From Phyto melanocephala (Eukaryota; Arthropoda; Insecta; Diptera; Rhinophoridae), in contig OW799236.1 in the NCBI GenBank assembly GCA_941918925.1, positions 64,504,685-64,568,684 on the forward strand: DNA of 64,000 bases, in the 5' to 3' direction. Positions within the stretch are counted from its first letter, which is position 1; every line of letters starts with the position of its first letter. Below, piece after piece: positions 24,022 through 34,129 of the stretch. The position numbers and the translations under genes are program-made. The notes below the pieces were generated by a model. That model saw only the letters and a list, made by a program, of their open reading frames with translations. It was not told the DNA's origin and searched no databases.

Positions 24022-24475
24022 GAGTAAGATGTTATGTTATTATATACTTTTTTAGAGTAGGTAGTTGAAAAAAAATCAGCAAACAAGTTGGAAATAGAAA
24101 CGTCATCATCAGCGTCAGTTGATCCATATTTATAGTATTTAGGATTAAAGCACGATCGCCGTTTAGAGTTCACAAATTTATAAAACGATTTAGGATTTGA
24201 TCGCATTAATATCAAAATAATAAATTCTGTGCTATAAGAGTACACAAGATTGGTGGTGGGTATCAAAAATTCGGCACAGACGAATATAGTGCTCTTACAT
24301 GTTTTTTTTAAGTAAAACGATTATTGTTGATTTTAAAATTTGTTGTTTCAAACGATCGTTTGAAAAATTCTGTTTTTAAAAAATTTTCTTTAATAAATTT
24401 CCATTTTTTTTAGTTTCAATATGATTTCTTAATACTTTTTATTGGTGCTATTTTCGCATTAGTTTATATCTAGTA

Positions 24476-24974
24476 CTAGAAAAGCCCGGCGCGCGTTGCT
24501 ACGTTGCTTAATAAATAAAAAAGCATTCTGAATTTAAATTGAATATCAACTGCAAAAAGCTAAAAATGATAACTCTTTTTTTTATGGCGTGGCACTGCCC
24601 ACTTTTCTAATGACGAAACTGTAAAGTCATGGCAGCTCAATATGTGTGTATAATTTCAGAAAAATCGGTGAATTTCAAGTAGCTGAAAATGATAATTTTT
24701 TTTTTATGGGCGTGGCACTGCCCAATTTTCTTATCACGAAAATGTATAGTCATGACAGGTCAATATGTGTGCAAAGTTTAAGAAAAATCTATCTAGTGCA
24801 AGTAGCTAAAAATTATAACTAATTTTTTATAGGCGTTGCCCGCCCACTTTCTTCCACCCATAAACACTCCCTGGTATGTGTACAACAACTTACCAAAGTT
24901 TGAGCCCGATCGGTTTTAAAGTTTCGGAGTCTATAGCTAACACACACACAGAGTTTCACTTTTATATATATAGA
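24476..24974 (-). mobile_element. Short Helitron, 499 bp
   Basis: On the minus strand it begins TCTATATATATAAAAG (24974) and ends CGCGCGCCGGGCTTTTCTAG (24476). The host bases are A before and T after. It shares both ends and the internal 'agtgggcggggc' and 'tgtcatgac' type blocks with the Helitrons at 37180 and 49296. No coding sequence. Confidence 0.75.
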
Positions 24975-25047
24975 TTGTATGCTTGTTGTTGGTAATTTCG
25001 ATTAAAATATTTTGCAATTTAATTTCATATGTTTTTGAAGTTTTGTA

Positions 25048-25177
25048 TTGGCAGTTCTCAGAAAATATTTTTGGTTGTTTTTTATATATGAAGTTTGACA
25101 TTTGAATAAATGAGAGAAGAGAAAAAATTGTTTTAAATCTATAGGCTATGACAGCTGAAGTTTAAAATAAGTGAAGA
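25048..25177 (-). repeat. Fragment of the 26-bp-TIR MITE family
   Basis: The minus-strand sequence matches the interior of the element at 61927-62139 ('cttcacttattttaa', 'cttcagctgtca', 'aaatgtcaaacttcata'). Terminal repeats are missing; it is cut by the DINE-type element that begins at 25178. Confidence 0.6.
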
Positions 25178-25324
25178 AAAACAAGTAAGAGTACTATATT
25201 CAGCTGTGCCGAACCCTTTATACCTACCACCAATTTTGTGTACATTTAAAGTACAATATTTATTATTTTGTTAATCGCTATGGAATAATCTCTTTATAAT
25301 AAAATATGTATCACTTTCTTTGTA

Positions 25325-25945
25325 GAGGGTGGTTAAATTTTAAGGGCCCATGTTGAAGGTGAACTACACCTAGACCTTAAATTTGTTTTCTGCATTTCAT
25401 TTGACATTTCTCAATCTCAAACTTACTCAATTTGATCCGTGGAAATGAGCAACGCTTTAAAGTTATTCAGGTTTTTTTTATTAAAATGGTCGTTCAAATC
25501 AAAATGCATTTTGTGAACTTCGTAATTCTTTTGGTCAACATAATCGTTTAAATTCGTCCACAATCGGGAGAATTGTAAAAAAATATTTAAATTTCTGCAA
25601 AACAGGTCTGTATAAAATGTTAGAAAATCTGTGAATGCCTTCTTAGTTCGTTGAATGGAACCATTGCTGTTTTTTGCGATAGTGTGGCAAAAGAGAAGTC
25701 AACTTCGACTTATCATCGTGCCCAACAATTGAGCATCAACATTGTCATTGAAAAGTTGGACCATACGATAGAGGAGTCTCGCCAAGGATGGGGGGGGGGG
25801 GGGGGGGGGGGCATTTGGCCGATATTTTGTTAAATATATAATTGAACCATACAAATATTATAGTTATAAAAAGAAATGATAATAATTTCTTAAATAATTT
25901 GTGTTTTATTTAAAATCAACATCGGCCCTTAAAATTTAACCACCC
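25325..25945 (+). mobile_element. Tc1/mariner-type MITE (deletion derivative)
   Basis: The left terminal repeat is GAGGGTGGTTAAATTTTAAG after TA. The right end is CTTAAAATTTAACCACCC. It encodes remnants of the transposase N-terminus on the plus strand: an HTH region near 25440-25590 (reading like RSNQNAFRALR...FGQHIR) and SLNGTIAVFCDSVAKEKS near 25650. The catalytic domain is deleted. It carries a run of 22 G (25790-25811) where the copy at 32405 has seven C on the same strand. The last bases of the right end lie beyond the Transib-like insertion. Confidence 0.75.
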
Positions 25946-28131
25946 CACTTTGGACTAAATCGCAAAATTTTTGGCATAAAGTCGAAATTTTCATGGAAAC
26001 ATTTATTCATTTTAACTATATTTTCTTAAAGTGCTTACCCTAGGTACAACATTTCAGTAAATAAAAGTTGTTTTGTGGTAACTCTGAACTTTTACAAGGG
26101 TACAAACTCCAATCTATACGTCAGCTGTTTGTTTTCACAAAAATACAGAAAAAATTAGTTCAGCTTTATAGTAACCGAAAGCGACTGCCGGTAAACAAAA
26201 AAAATTTGATAAATATGGAAAATGAAGATATATGTATGAATATTATTATATATTTAATAGAAATTGCTTTTTATTTGTTAAATCTTTTTGTGAATTGTGT
26301 TTTGTGAAGTCCTAAGAACGAGAAAAAATTAACCAAAACACCAGTTTATAGTGGAGTAAAAACTAAATTTCGCCCAAAATTTAATTATACTAAAATTTAC
26401 TTGAAAGTGTATGTATATTATAACATGTTATTAACAGTTTTTGCCCAATTTTGCCCGTTTTACACAAATTTGTGAATTTTTAGGTACATTTAAGTTCAGT
26501 CATGCTACCCTGTTCAATATGTGGCTAGACAACAATCGAAATGAAGATGCAACTTTGAACTGAATTTTTGCACAGCTTAACTCTAAAACTATGAATATAG
26601 ACACAAAAGATGCTGTAAAGAAAAAAGTCAGGAATTTTACTCGCTTCATCCAGAAAAACTTACCTAAATGCAATAGAACTGTCTCCAACTTTAAGGTAAA
26701 ACACTATAATTGGCTTTCATTGAACATGACGATTATTTTGGATAGCAAAAAGGTTGTGGCACCCGGGCATAATAAAATGGGACGTCCACATCTAACATAT
26801 GACGTAGCAGGACGACGCCTTAAAAGAAAGTTAGCAACCGAACTGGCAGATACCCAAGAAAACGACACAAGCCTTCTTATGCATGCTGCAACAGTTTCAT
26901 GAAAAGGATGCAGCATTTGTGTTGAAGAATTACTTGGTCACTCCGAGCGGATTTAGTGGTATTTAAAAAAAACGGTTTTTGCCGGAACCTATGTATACCT
27001 CTTACACAAAACGAATTTTTGGAATTTTTGCTTGATAACTCATTAAGCAAAAAACAATATAATGCAATGAAAGCTCTAAACAAGAAGCAAGCAAGTGATA
27101 AATACCCGAGCTACTATAAAATTCAGAAAGCTAAATTGCAATTGAGGCCCACAGGAATAGCAGCTACAGAAACTATGGCTGTAGTTTGCTTGCAAGAACT
27201 GTTAAACCATACCGCCAGCCGAATCTTACTCTTGCAAGAAGATCTTTTTTATTAACTTAACGAATATTACAAATGCCAAATTAATTGTGAGCTACGGATT
27301 TGACGGATCGACTGGACAAAGCATGTATAAACAAAGATTCGAAGCAAGCGAGACGGCTTCTTTTGACCAGTCTTTGTTTGTCACAACAGTCATACCACTT
27401 TAACTAGTGGATAACTTCAGCACAATACTGTGGATAAATCAAACTCCACAATCTGTGACATTGCAGGCCTTTAAAAATGGAATTCGTCAAGGAGAGCAAA
27501 GAACACATTCTTAAGGAAAAAGAAAATTTGGAAACGCAAATAAAAACTTGATGCCGTTCGTTGCAGAAATTTTGAATGAAAGAAAGGTTATCGTATCATA
27601 TGATCTTCATATGACTCTAATAGATGGCAAAGTCGTACACATTTTAACTGGCACAAAACCTTGTCAGTTATGTCCTGTCTGAGGGGCTGGCCCCAAACAA
27701 TTTATGAAAAATATAGATACCATGACACCTATATTATATATCACTTTAATAAAACTTTTGCAATTTAATATTAGTCTCTCAAATAAAAACACATTGGTAT
27801 CCGAAATTTGAACGGAAATTTTTCGCAATTTAGGAATTACAGGTCCAAAAATGGCCCGAATTTGGCCAGCTTGGGCCGGTTGTTAAATAAGTATGTATTC
27901 CTGATCCCAAGAAGCCCTTAAATTTTGTACAAAACAATACTTAAAGCGAAATTTTGGTATATTAAATAGTTGTAACGCACTTTTGGCACCATATGGGAGG
28001 AAGGCGTAGTTGGATTGGTCCAAAATTTTGCACAGATGCTACGCATACTATAACTATCAAACGTACCAAGTTTCAATTCTGTAACTCTATTTTTAGACTT
28101 TATGCCAAAAATTTGGCGATCCAGCCCAGTG
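25946..28131 (+). mobile_element. Transib-like (RAG1-related) DNA transposon, 2.19 kb
   Basis: Inverted ends: CACTTTGGACTAAATCGC at 25946 and, reversed, CACTGGGCTGGATCGC at 28131, both continuing into 'caaaatttttggcataaagtc'. Each side is flanked by CACCC (25941-25945 and 28134-28138, with two extra bases on the right). That agrees with the 5-bp GC-rich target duplications of Transib elements. The plus-strand gene is at 26588-27690. It lies within the terminal repeat of the mariner MITE. Confidence 0.7.
26588..27690 (+). pseudogene. Transib-like transposase, RAG1-core relative, truncated and broken
   Basis: Blocks in order: GHNKMGRPHLTYDVAGRRLK (26770-26830), LLMHAATVS, AAFVLKNYL, LTQNEFLEFLLDNSLSKKQY, YPSYYKIQKAKL, TETMAVVCLQELLNHTA, then LIVSYGFDGSTGQSMYKQRF (about 27280-27345), and HMTLIDGKVVHILTGTKPCQ followed by LCPV (about 27610-27680). 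FDGSTG and LIDG(K) with the CxxC that follows match, from family knowledge, the first two catalytic aspartate regions of Transib/RAG1 recombinases. The last third, with the catalytic glutamate, is missing. Several stops and shifts break the frame. The family call rests on these motifs and the element ends, not on alignment. Confidence 0.6.
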
Positions 28132-29340
28132 TACACCCTTAATAACTTTGATATGATAGTAAAATGTTTTCGTAAATTTAGTCTTTTAGTGAAAGTGGGC
28201 GTTAAAGTAGGCGTGTCAATAAAGTTTCTGCTAATAAATACAACTTAGATATTTCAATATAGTCCCTTATTTTCCCAAAAACTTTGTCAATAGAGAAATT
28301 ACATAAATTTAAAATAAACCGTAATATGGGAGGTAGGCGTTAAAGTAGGCGTGTCACCTAAATTTTTTGGCATAACAATAACATTGATTAGAAGGATATA
28401 TGTAGCAAATTTCATCATCATTCCTCTAATTTTGTCAGTTTTATGAGCTTTTAAATTTCATTAACGGTAGATAACGTGAAAAGCGGGAGTTAAAGTAGGC
28501 GTGCCAAAGTTATTTCTGCTAATGAGTACAACTTAGATATTTCAATATAGTCCTTAATTATTCCAAAATCTTTGTTAATAGAGAAATTATATGAATTTCA
28601 GTTAAAACGTTATATGGGAGGTGGGCTTAAAAGTGGGCGTGGCACCTTAATTTTCCGTTACAGAAAAGCCTTTCACCAAAAAGCCAAGTGTGCAAAATTT
28701 CAGAGTCTTACATCTAATTTTGTCCGTTTTATTAGGTTTTAAATTTAAAATATACTGAAAAATACACTGCGCAGTATAAATTTTCGTGCATTTTTATCTA
28801 TAACTCCTTTCCTAATGCATAGATGTAAGCAATTTTTGGGGAGAGATATTGTTTTGACTCGAGAAATAAGTATATATTCGAAGTTTCATGACTGTATATT
28901 AATGCGTTTGGACACAATTGCATTTTATTCGATGTTCGAAGGACACGGTTTTTTCGACCTACTCTTGCATTACGAGCTATAAGTCATTTCCTAATATTCC
29001 GATTTAGCACATTTTCAATACCAAACAAACCTTGTCTATAAGAAATATTCGGGCAAAATTTGAGCCCCCTAGCTTTTTCGGTGCGACCTCTATCGTGCTT
29101 TCAACAATCGGACGGACATAGCTAGATCGTCATCAAATCAAACCCTGATTCAGAATGTATATACTTTATGGGGTCTAAAATTGATATTTCGATGTGTTAC
29201 AAACGGAATGCCAAAATGAATATGCCCCCACCATTTTTTAGGTGGCGGGTATAAAAAGTCAGCTGATTAGTCAAGACTACCTGATAAACAAATTTGATTT
29301 TTTAACTTCGCTAAGAATTTTTACTGAAAACTGTTTTTAA

Positions 29341-30123
29341 TTTTTATACCCTTCACACAGTGAAAAAGGGTACATATAGGTTTGTCATTCCGTGTGGAAT
29401 TTCTACAATTTTCATTTCCGACCCCATAAAGTATATATTTTCTGAAAGCTTATGAATAGGGGAGTCGATTAAGCCCTGTCAGTCTGTCCGTGTGTATGTT
29501 GAAATCAACTTTTTGAAGCCCCCGACATAGGTTGGACCCGGGTAAGGTATTAAAATATCAGAAATATTCGGGAGTAGATCGGTATTGAAAATCAGAAACA
29601 TCGGTACATAAACAACTGAGATATGAGCAAAAACCCACGACCACCTCGATTTTTTTTTTTACAAAAACAACATTACAACAACAACATACATACATACAAA
29701 CGTGTTTACTGGTTAGAGAAAACGTGGCATCGAATCCCAGCTCTGCCAAAAAAAAATTTTTTTTTAATTTTTTTTTTATTTTTTATATAATATATTATTT
29801 ATATTTTTATTATTTTTTAATTTTTTTTTTGTTTTATATATAATAATTATAATTATATATAATTTTTTTTTTTAATTTTTTTTAAAATTTTTTTTTTAAA
29901 TTTTTTTTTAAATTTTTTTTTTTAATTTTTTTTTAAATTTTTTTTTCGTTTTTTTAACATACATACGTGAATTTATAATTTTACAATGGGATGTTTTTAT
30001 ATATGTATGTACGTATTTCATATGGGATGAATGGTGACACAAACTACTGCTATTTCATGACTACACGTTGTGAAGGGTATATAAGATTCGGCACGGCCGA
30101 ATATAGCGCTCTTACTTGTTTTT
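29341..30123 (+). repeat. DINE-1/INE-1-like element, type B, full length
   Basis: Closely similar to 12843-13564 along its length: TTTTTATACCCTTCACAC start, 'cgaccccataaagtatat', T-rich core (29755-29955), and ending hairpin TTCGGCACGGCCGAA then 'tagcgctcttacttgtt'. The core is longer than in the first copy. The hairpin is intact (stem TTCGGC/GCCGAA). Confidence 0.85.
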
Positions 30124-31072
30124 CGATAGGTTTTTTTAACTTTTCCATTCATGATTTTTTATTGGCTTGACATTTTTATTATACAGTGCACCATACAACT
30201 AATACAACAGAATTAGACTATACAAAATACAGTGGATTGAATTGAAGTTAGTTGGCTGGATGTGTAGCTGACTAAATTTTTTTAAGGTAGCTGTTGGGAA
30301 TTTTTTCTCACTTCTAATTGAAAAATACAAATGCCATTTAAGACTAAAATCAGTTATTTTACAAATTTCCTGTAAGCTGGTAGTACTATCAAGTATAATA
30401 AAAGTTTAAATCAACAAAATCTTATCTTAAATAATTATCATTAAACCTATTTGTCTAGTTTTAATAAAATTTACGATTTATTTTCTTTTTTTATTGTGTC
30501 AATAAAAATATTTCAAAAATTTATTCCTCAATATCAAACGGAAATCTAAGCAAACAAAAGCTTTTAAATGTAAATAAATTTTAGCTTCTCTATATTTATA
30601 ACTTTTATTCGTTTTCTCTAACGTACGTGTCATCATTTAATTTGAATTTATGTTTTCCTTAAAAATCTCTAAAATTATATCCATATTATATAAGGACTAG
30701 TACAAGCCATATTCATACAGGTATATGCAACGGCGAAAGGTTACAACCAAGGCGAATTCATACAAGTGAAATTATTTGCTCAGCTGAAGAGGAAGCATAA
30801 TTTCAAAATTTGTTGAAATCGGCTTGATTTCATTTATTAATGCAGGGATGAAAAATTAGATTTTGGTTTCGGTATTAAACAATTAACAAAAAATTTTTAT
30901 ATATTTGTTGCTTTTGTACAATTTATAATGTGTTTCACAAATATATATTTCTTTTTTAATCAAATTTTATTATTACCCCTATTGCGGTTTACCACTCAAC
31001 TCAGTTTGGTTGTGTGAGAGTCAACCCAACTTATGCACAACTAAACTCATTTTAGGTATTGTGGTACTCAAC
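30124..31072. other. Unassigned AT-rich sequence between two DINE-type copies
   Basis: No domain, terminal repeat or RNA gene is visible. There are only ORFs shorter than 60 codons. The base composition resembles that at 13760-16104. Confidence 0.5.
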
Positions 31073-32719
31073 TTTTTATACCCGCCACCAAAAAAATGGT
31101 GGGGGTGTATTCATTTTGTCATTCCGTTTGTAACACATCGAAATATCCATTTTAAACCGCATAAAGTATATATATTCTGAATCAGGGCTAGCTATGTCCG
31201 TCCGTCTGTTGAAAGCACGATAGAGGGCACCGAAAAACTAGAGGGCTCAAATTTTGCCAAAATCTTTCCTACAGACAAGGTTTGTTTAGAGTTGAAAATG
31301 GGCTAAATCGGAATATACGGAAGAGGGTTATAGCGCCAAATGCAAGAGAAGGTCGAAAAAACCGTGTCCTTCGCACATCGAATAAAATGGAGTTGTGTCC
31401 AAACGCATTGACGTACAGTCATAAACGTTCGAATATATATTTCTCGAGCCAAAACAATATTTCTCTCCTAAAATTTTTAAATCTATGCATTAGGAAAGGA
31501 GTTATAGATAAAACTTTACGAAAATTTATACCGCTCAGTGTATTTTTTAGTATATATAAAATTTTAAAACTAATAAAACTATAAAAATTAGATGTACGAT
31601 TCTGAAATTTAGCATAATTTGTTTTTTGGTGAGAGGCTTTGTTGTGACGGAAAATCAATGTGACACTCTCACTTTTACGCCCACCTCCCATATAAAGTTT
31701 TACCTAAAATTCATATAATTTTTCTATGAATAAATATTTTGAAATAATAAAGTACTATTTTGAAATACCTAAGTTGTATTCATTAGCAGAAATAACTTTG
31801 ACACGCCTACTGTAACGCCCACTTATCACGTTATCTACCGTTAGCGAAATTTAGAAGCTTATAAAACCGACAAAATTAGAGCTATGATGATGAAATTTGC
31901 TACGTATATTCTTCTAGTCAATTTTATTACTATGTCAGAAAATTAAGGTGACACGCCTACTTTTACGCGTACCTCCCATATAATGCTTTTTTTCAAATTC
32001 ATATAACTTCTCAATGAATAAAGATTTTGGAATAATAAAAGACTATATTGAAATATCTAAGTTGTAGTCAGTAGGAAAAATAACTTTGACACGCCTTCTA
32101 TAACGCCAATTTTTAACGTTATCTACCGTTAATGAAATTTAAAAGCTCATAAAACCGATAATATTAGAGGTATGACGATGAAATTTGATACATATAAGTA
32201 TGTTTCTAATCAATGTTATTATTATGTCAACTGTTTATCTTAAATTTATGTAATTTCTCTATTGACAAAATTTTTGGAAAAATAAAATTGAAATATTTAA
32301 GTTGTATTTATTAGTAGAAACTTTATTGGCACGCGTAATTTACCGCCCACTTTCATTTGAAGACTAAACTTACGAAAACATTTTTCTAGCATATCGAAGT
32401 TATAAAGGGTGGTTAAATTTTAAGGGCCGATGTTGATTTTAAATAAAACACAAATTACTTAGGAAATTATTATCATTTCTTCTTTAATGATAATATTTGT
32501 ATGGTCCAATTAAGTGTGGAACAAAATATCGGCCAAATGGAACCACCCCCCCAAACTCTGCGGCACACCTCTAACCGATGGTCCAAATTTTCAATGACAA
32601 TGTTTGTTAATCTCCGCAGGAACTAAAACAACTTTACTTCTTTCCTTCTTTGAATATATATAAATAGATTATCAATTTTAGAAACACCACTACATGTGGA
32701 GGAGTATAAACCAATCGAG

Positions 32720-33858
32720 ATAGTATCAGACATTTTTTTGCCATGAAACGCTTGATATCGTTAAATCAATGCCTGAATTTGATGGGACTGCTGCTAAATA
32801 TTTTTCTTGGCGTCAAGCTGCAGTAACCGCCCATAAGTATATGAAGGTTATCAGGCAGTGGCAATAATGAGGAACAAGGTAGTGGACGCTGCAGATACTG
32901 TTTTGAGCTCATATAATACGGTACTGAACTTTAGGGCTATACTAGCGAGACTCGATTTTTCGTACGGTGATAAGAAAAGTCTTTTTACGTTAGAACAGGA
33001 ACTTTCAACACTTAGGCAAGGCTCCAATACTATCAAGCATTTTTATGATCAAGTGGAGCAAAAGTTAACCGCGATACTTAATAAAATTTAATGTCAAATG
33101 AGGGAAATCAGGTTTTAATTGAATCGCTTAGCCAAAAATACAGAGAAAATTCCCTTCGTGTTTTCATTTCCGGCTTGCGCCGTCCCATGTGCAACATACT
33201 ATTTTCTAGTAGGCCTACAGACTTGCCCTCTGCTCTGGCTTTAGCGCAAGAGCTGGAAACTGACAATTTACGTTACAATTTTGCTACAACGTTTTGGAAC
33301 CATTCTAGAGCAGACATATTCAATAACTCGCCGCATTACCAGCCTATAAGGCCAAATCGTTTTCAAGAACAACAGTTTCGGTATCAGAATATCGTTCAAA
33401 ACCACGCAGGCAATACTCCTAGATATGGATTTCCACAGCAAGGACAATTCCACCCTAGTAAAAATAGTTTCAGGGCCCCTCAAGTTTTATCCGATCCTTC
33501 AAGACAATATCAACCTATGGAAATTGACCCAAGTACCCGTTTAAATTTTCGACAACAAAACGATAACCATCAAAATAAGCTTAAATTTCAAAAACCAATT
33601 GCTTCGAAAAGACCTTTTGATTCTATTCGTCAAAATCAGAACAAGTTTCAGAGAATCAACCACTTTACTCAACAACATAATTTTGAAAAACCGCAGTATG
33701 AATGTTCATATAATCGCTATTTTAATTATGCTCAAGACGATCATCAAGAAGGTTATGTCGACAACTTACCTCTTGTTGACCCTTCTGAAAATTGTTTCGT
33801 GGATGAGATACATTTTTTAGATGAGGGTCCCCCCTCTCATACATCGAAAGAACAATAG
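32720..33858 (+). pseudogene. gypsy-group gag, frameshifted
   Basis: The start is decayed (SMPEFDGTAAKYFSWRQAA at about 32770). The frame 32858-33091 (VVDAADTVLSSYNTVLNF, LSTLRQGSNTIKHFYDQVEQ) passes by a one-base shift into 33091-33858 (FISGLRRPMCNILFS, DLPSALALAQELE). The remainder is Gln/Asn/Phe-rich and low in complexity. The order matches the capsid-like gag of insect gypsy-group elements. No CCHC zinc knuckle is seen, which is common in that group. It overlaps the protease frame. Confidence 0.65.
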
Positions 33859-34129
33859 GAGGAAGGACTGTAAAACTCCTGATAGATACTGGCACTTGGA
33901 AAAATTATATAAAAAATTTAGTAAACCTCAAAGCAATAAAATCAATAGAAAGGCCTTTTATTGTCAAAACACTTCACGGAAATTCTAAAATAGTTTCAAG
34001 ATGCCTAGTAAATTTGTTAAATTGTACGTCCTATTTTTTCATATTGCCCGAACTTTCAACATTTGACGGTATAATCGGTTTTGACTTTCTAAAAAATCTT
34101 TATAAGATTATTATCTCGACAAAAAATTA
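33843..34129 (+). pseudogene. Retroelement aspartic protease region, pol truncated
   Basis: This frame lies one base back (-1) from gag and overlaps its last codons, the usual gypsy-group arrangement in which pol is reached by ribosomal frameshifting. It shows VKLLIDTGTWKNYI with the DTG active-site triplet and, at the end, FDGIIGFDFLKNL, the flap/second-half signature. A stop at 34127 ends it and no RT follows, so pol is truncated. Confidence 0.65.

Larger units (their letters stand above)
17850..24205 (-). pseudogene. Reverse transcriptase ORF of the Jockey/CR1-type LINE, interrupted
   Basis: The N-terminal linker (24205-24036: SNPKSFYKFVNSKRRS to KKVYNN) and the RT body (19319-17943) are parts of one frame. 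Deleting 19320-24035 gives an uninterrupted junction through ITSYSFNIPQ. RT motifs in order are AGPDEIPNCVLKN, NYRGIAKLSYIPKLFEKIL, DAIYTDFSKAFDKVNH, SGVPQGSHLGPILFTLFIND and YADDVKIF, with both aspartates of the active site intact. After EFLLS comes an in-frame TAA (17940-17942), then ISFNVPTRPTRNFRF in the same frame. A 4-bp duplication (ATGT) near 17850 then shifts the frame before CENFNNYYHLIGL. Apart from the insertion, only these two late lesions are seen, so the copy was young when interrupted. Confidence 0.85.
17631..24209 (-). mobile_element. Jockey/CR1-type LINE, 5'-truncated, split by an LOA-like LINE
   Basis: The minus-strand LINE begins at about 24209 in the linker before the reverse transcriptase. 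It continues on the other side of the LOA-like insertion at 19319 and ends with a 3' tail of AATAAATAAATAAA at 17631. The tail and the 5' truncation are normal for target-primed insertion. ATTA is shared by both junctions with the DINE-type host element, a possible short target duplication. Confidence 0.8.
16105..24306 (+). repeat. DINE-1-like element, type A, split by a LINE nest
   Basis: The 5' part (16105-17630) starts TTTTTATACCCGACACC with the echo ATGGTGGGTGTATA and contains diverged internal repeats of roughly 300 bp ('cacgttatctac', 'cccacctcccatataacgc' type blocks). It breaks at 'ttccatagcgatta'. The missing 3' part resumes at about 24210 ('aaaataataaattctgtg') and ends in the hairpin TTCGGCACAGACGAA and 'gtgctcttacatg'. 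An uninterrupted copy of the same junction is seen at 35250-35290. About 6.6 kb of LINE sequence lies in the gap. Confidence 0.8.
25178..29257 (-). repeat. DINE-1-like element, type A, with MITE and Transib-like insertions
   Basis: The minus-strand 5' end is at 29257 (TTTTTATACCCGCCACC and echo) and the 3' end is at 25178 (hairpin TTCGGCACAGCTGAA, 'agtactcttacttgttttt'). Internal repeats of the type A body run from 29200 to 28140. At 'agttatta|agggtg' the body is interrupted by a mariner MITE (25325-25945 plus a few bases at 28134-28140) that in turn holds a Transib-like element. The body resumes at 25324. Confidence 0.8.

Noticed and set aside
33091..33858. Domesticated host gag gene
   Set aside because: The 255-codon frame is open, but it is flanked by frameshifted upstream gag and a protease frame and sits inside a MITE, so it is a retroelement remnant; nothing indicates selection.
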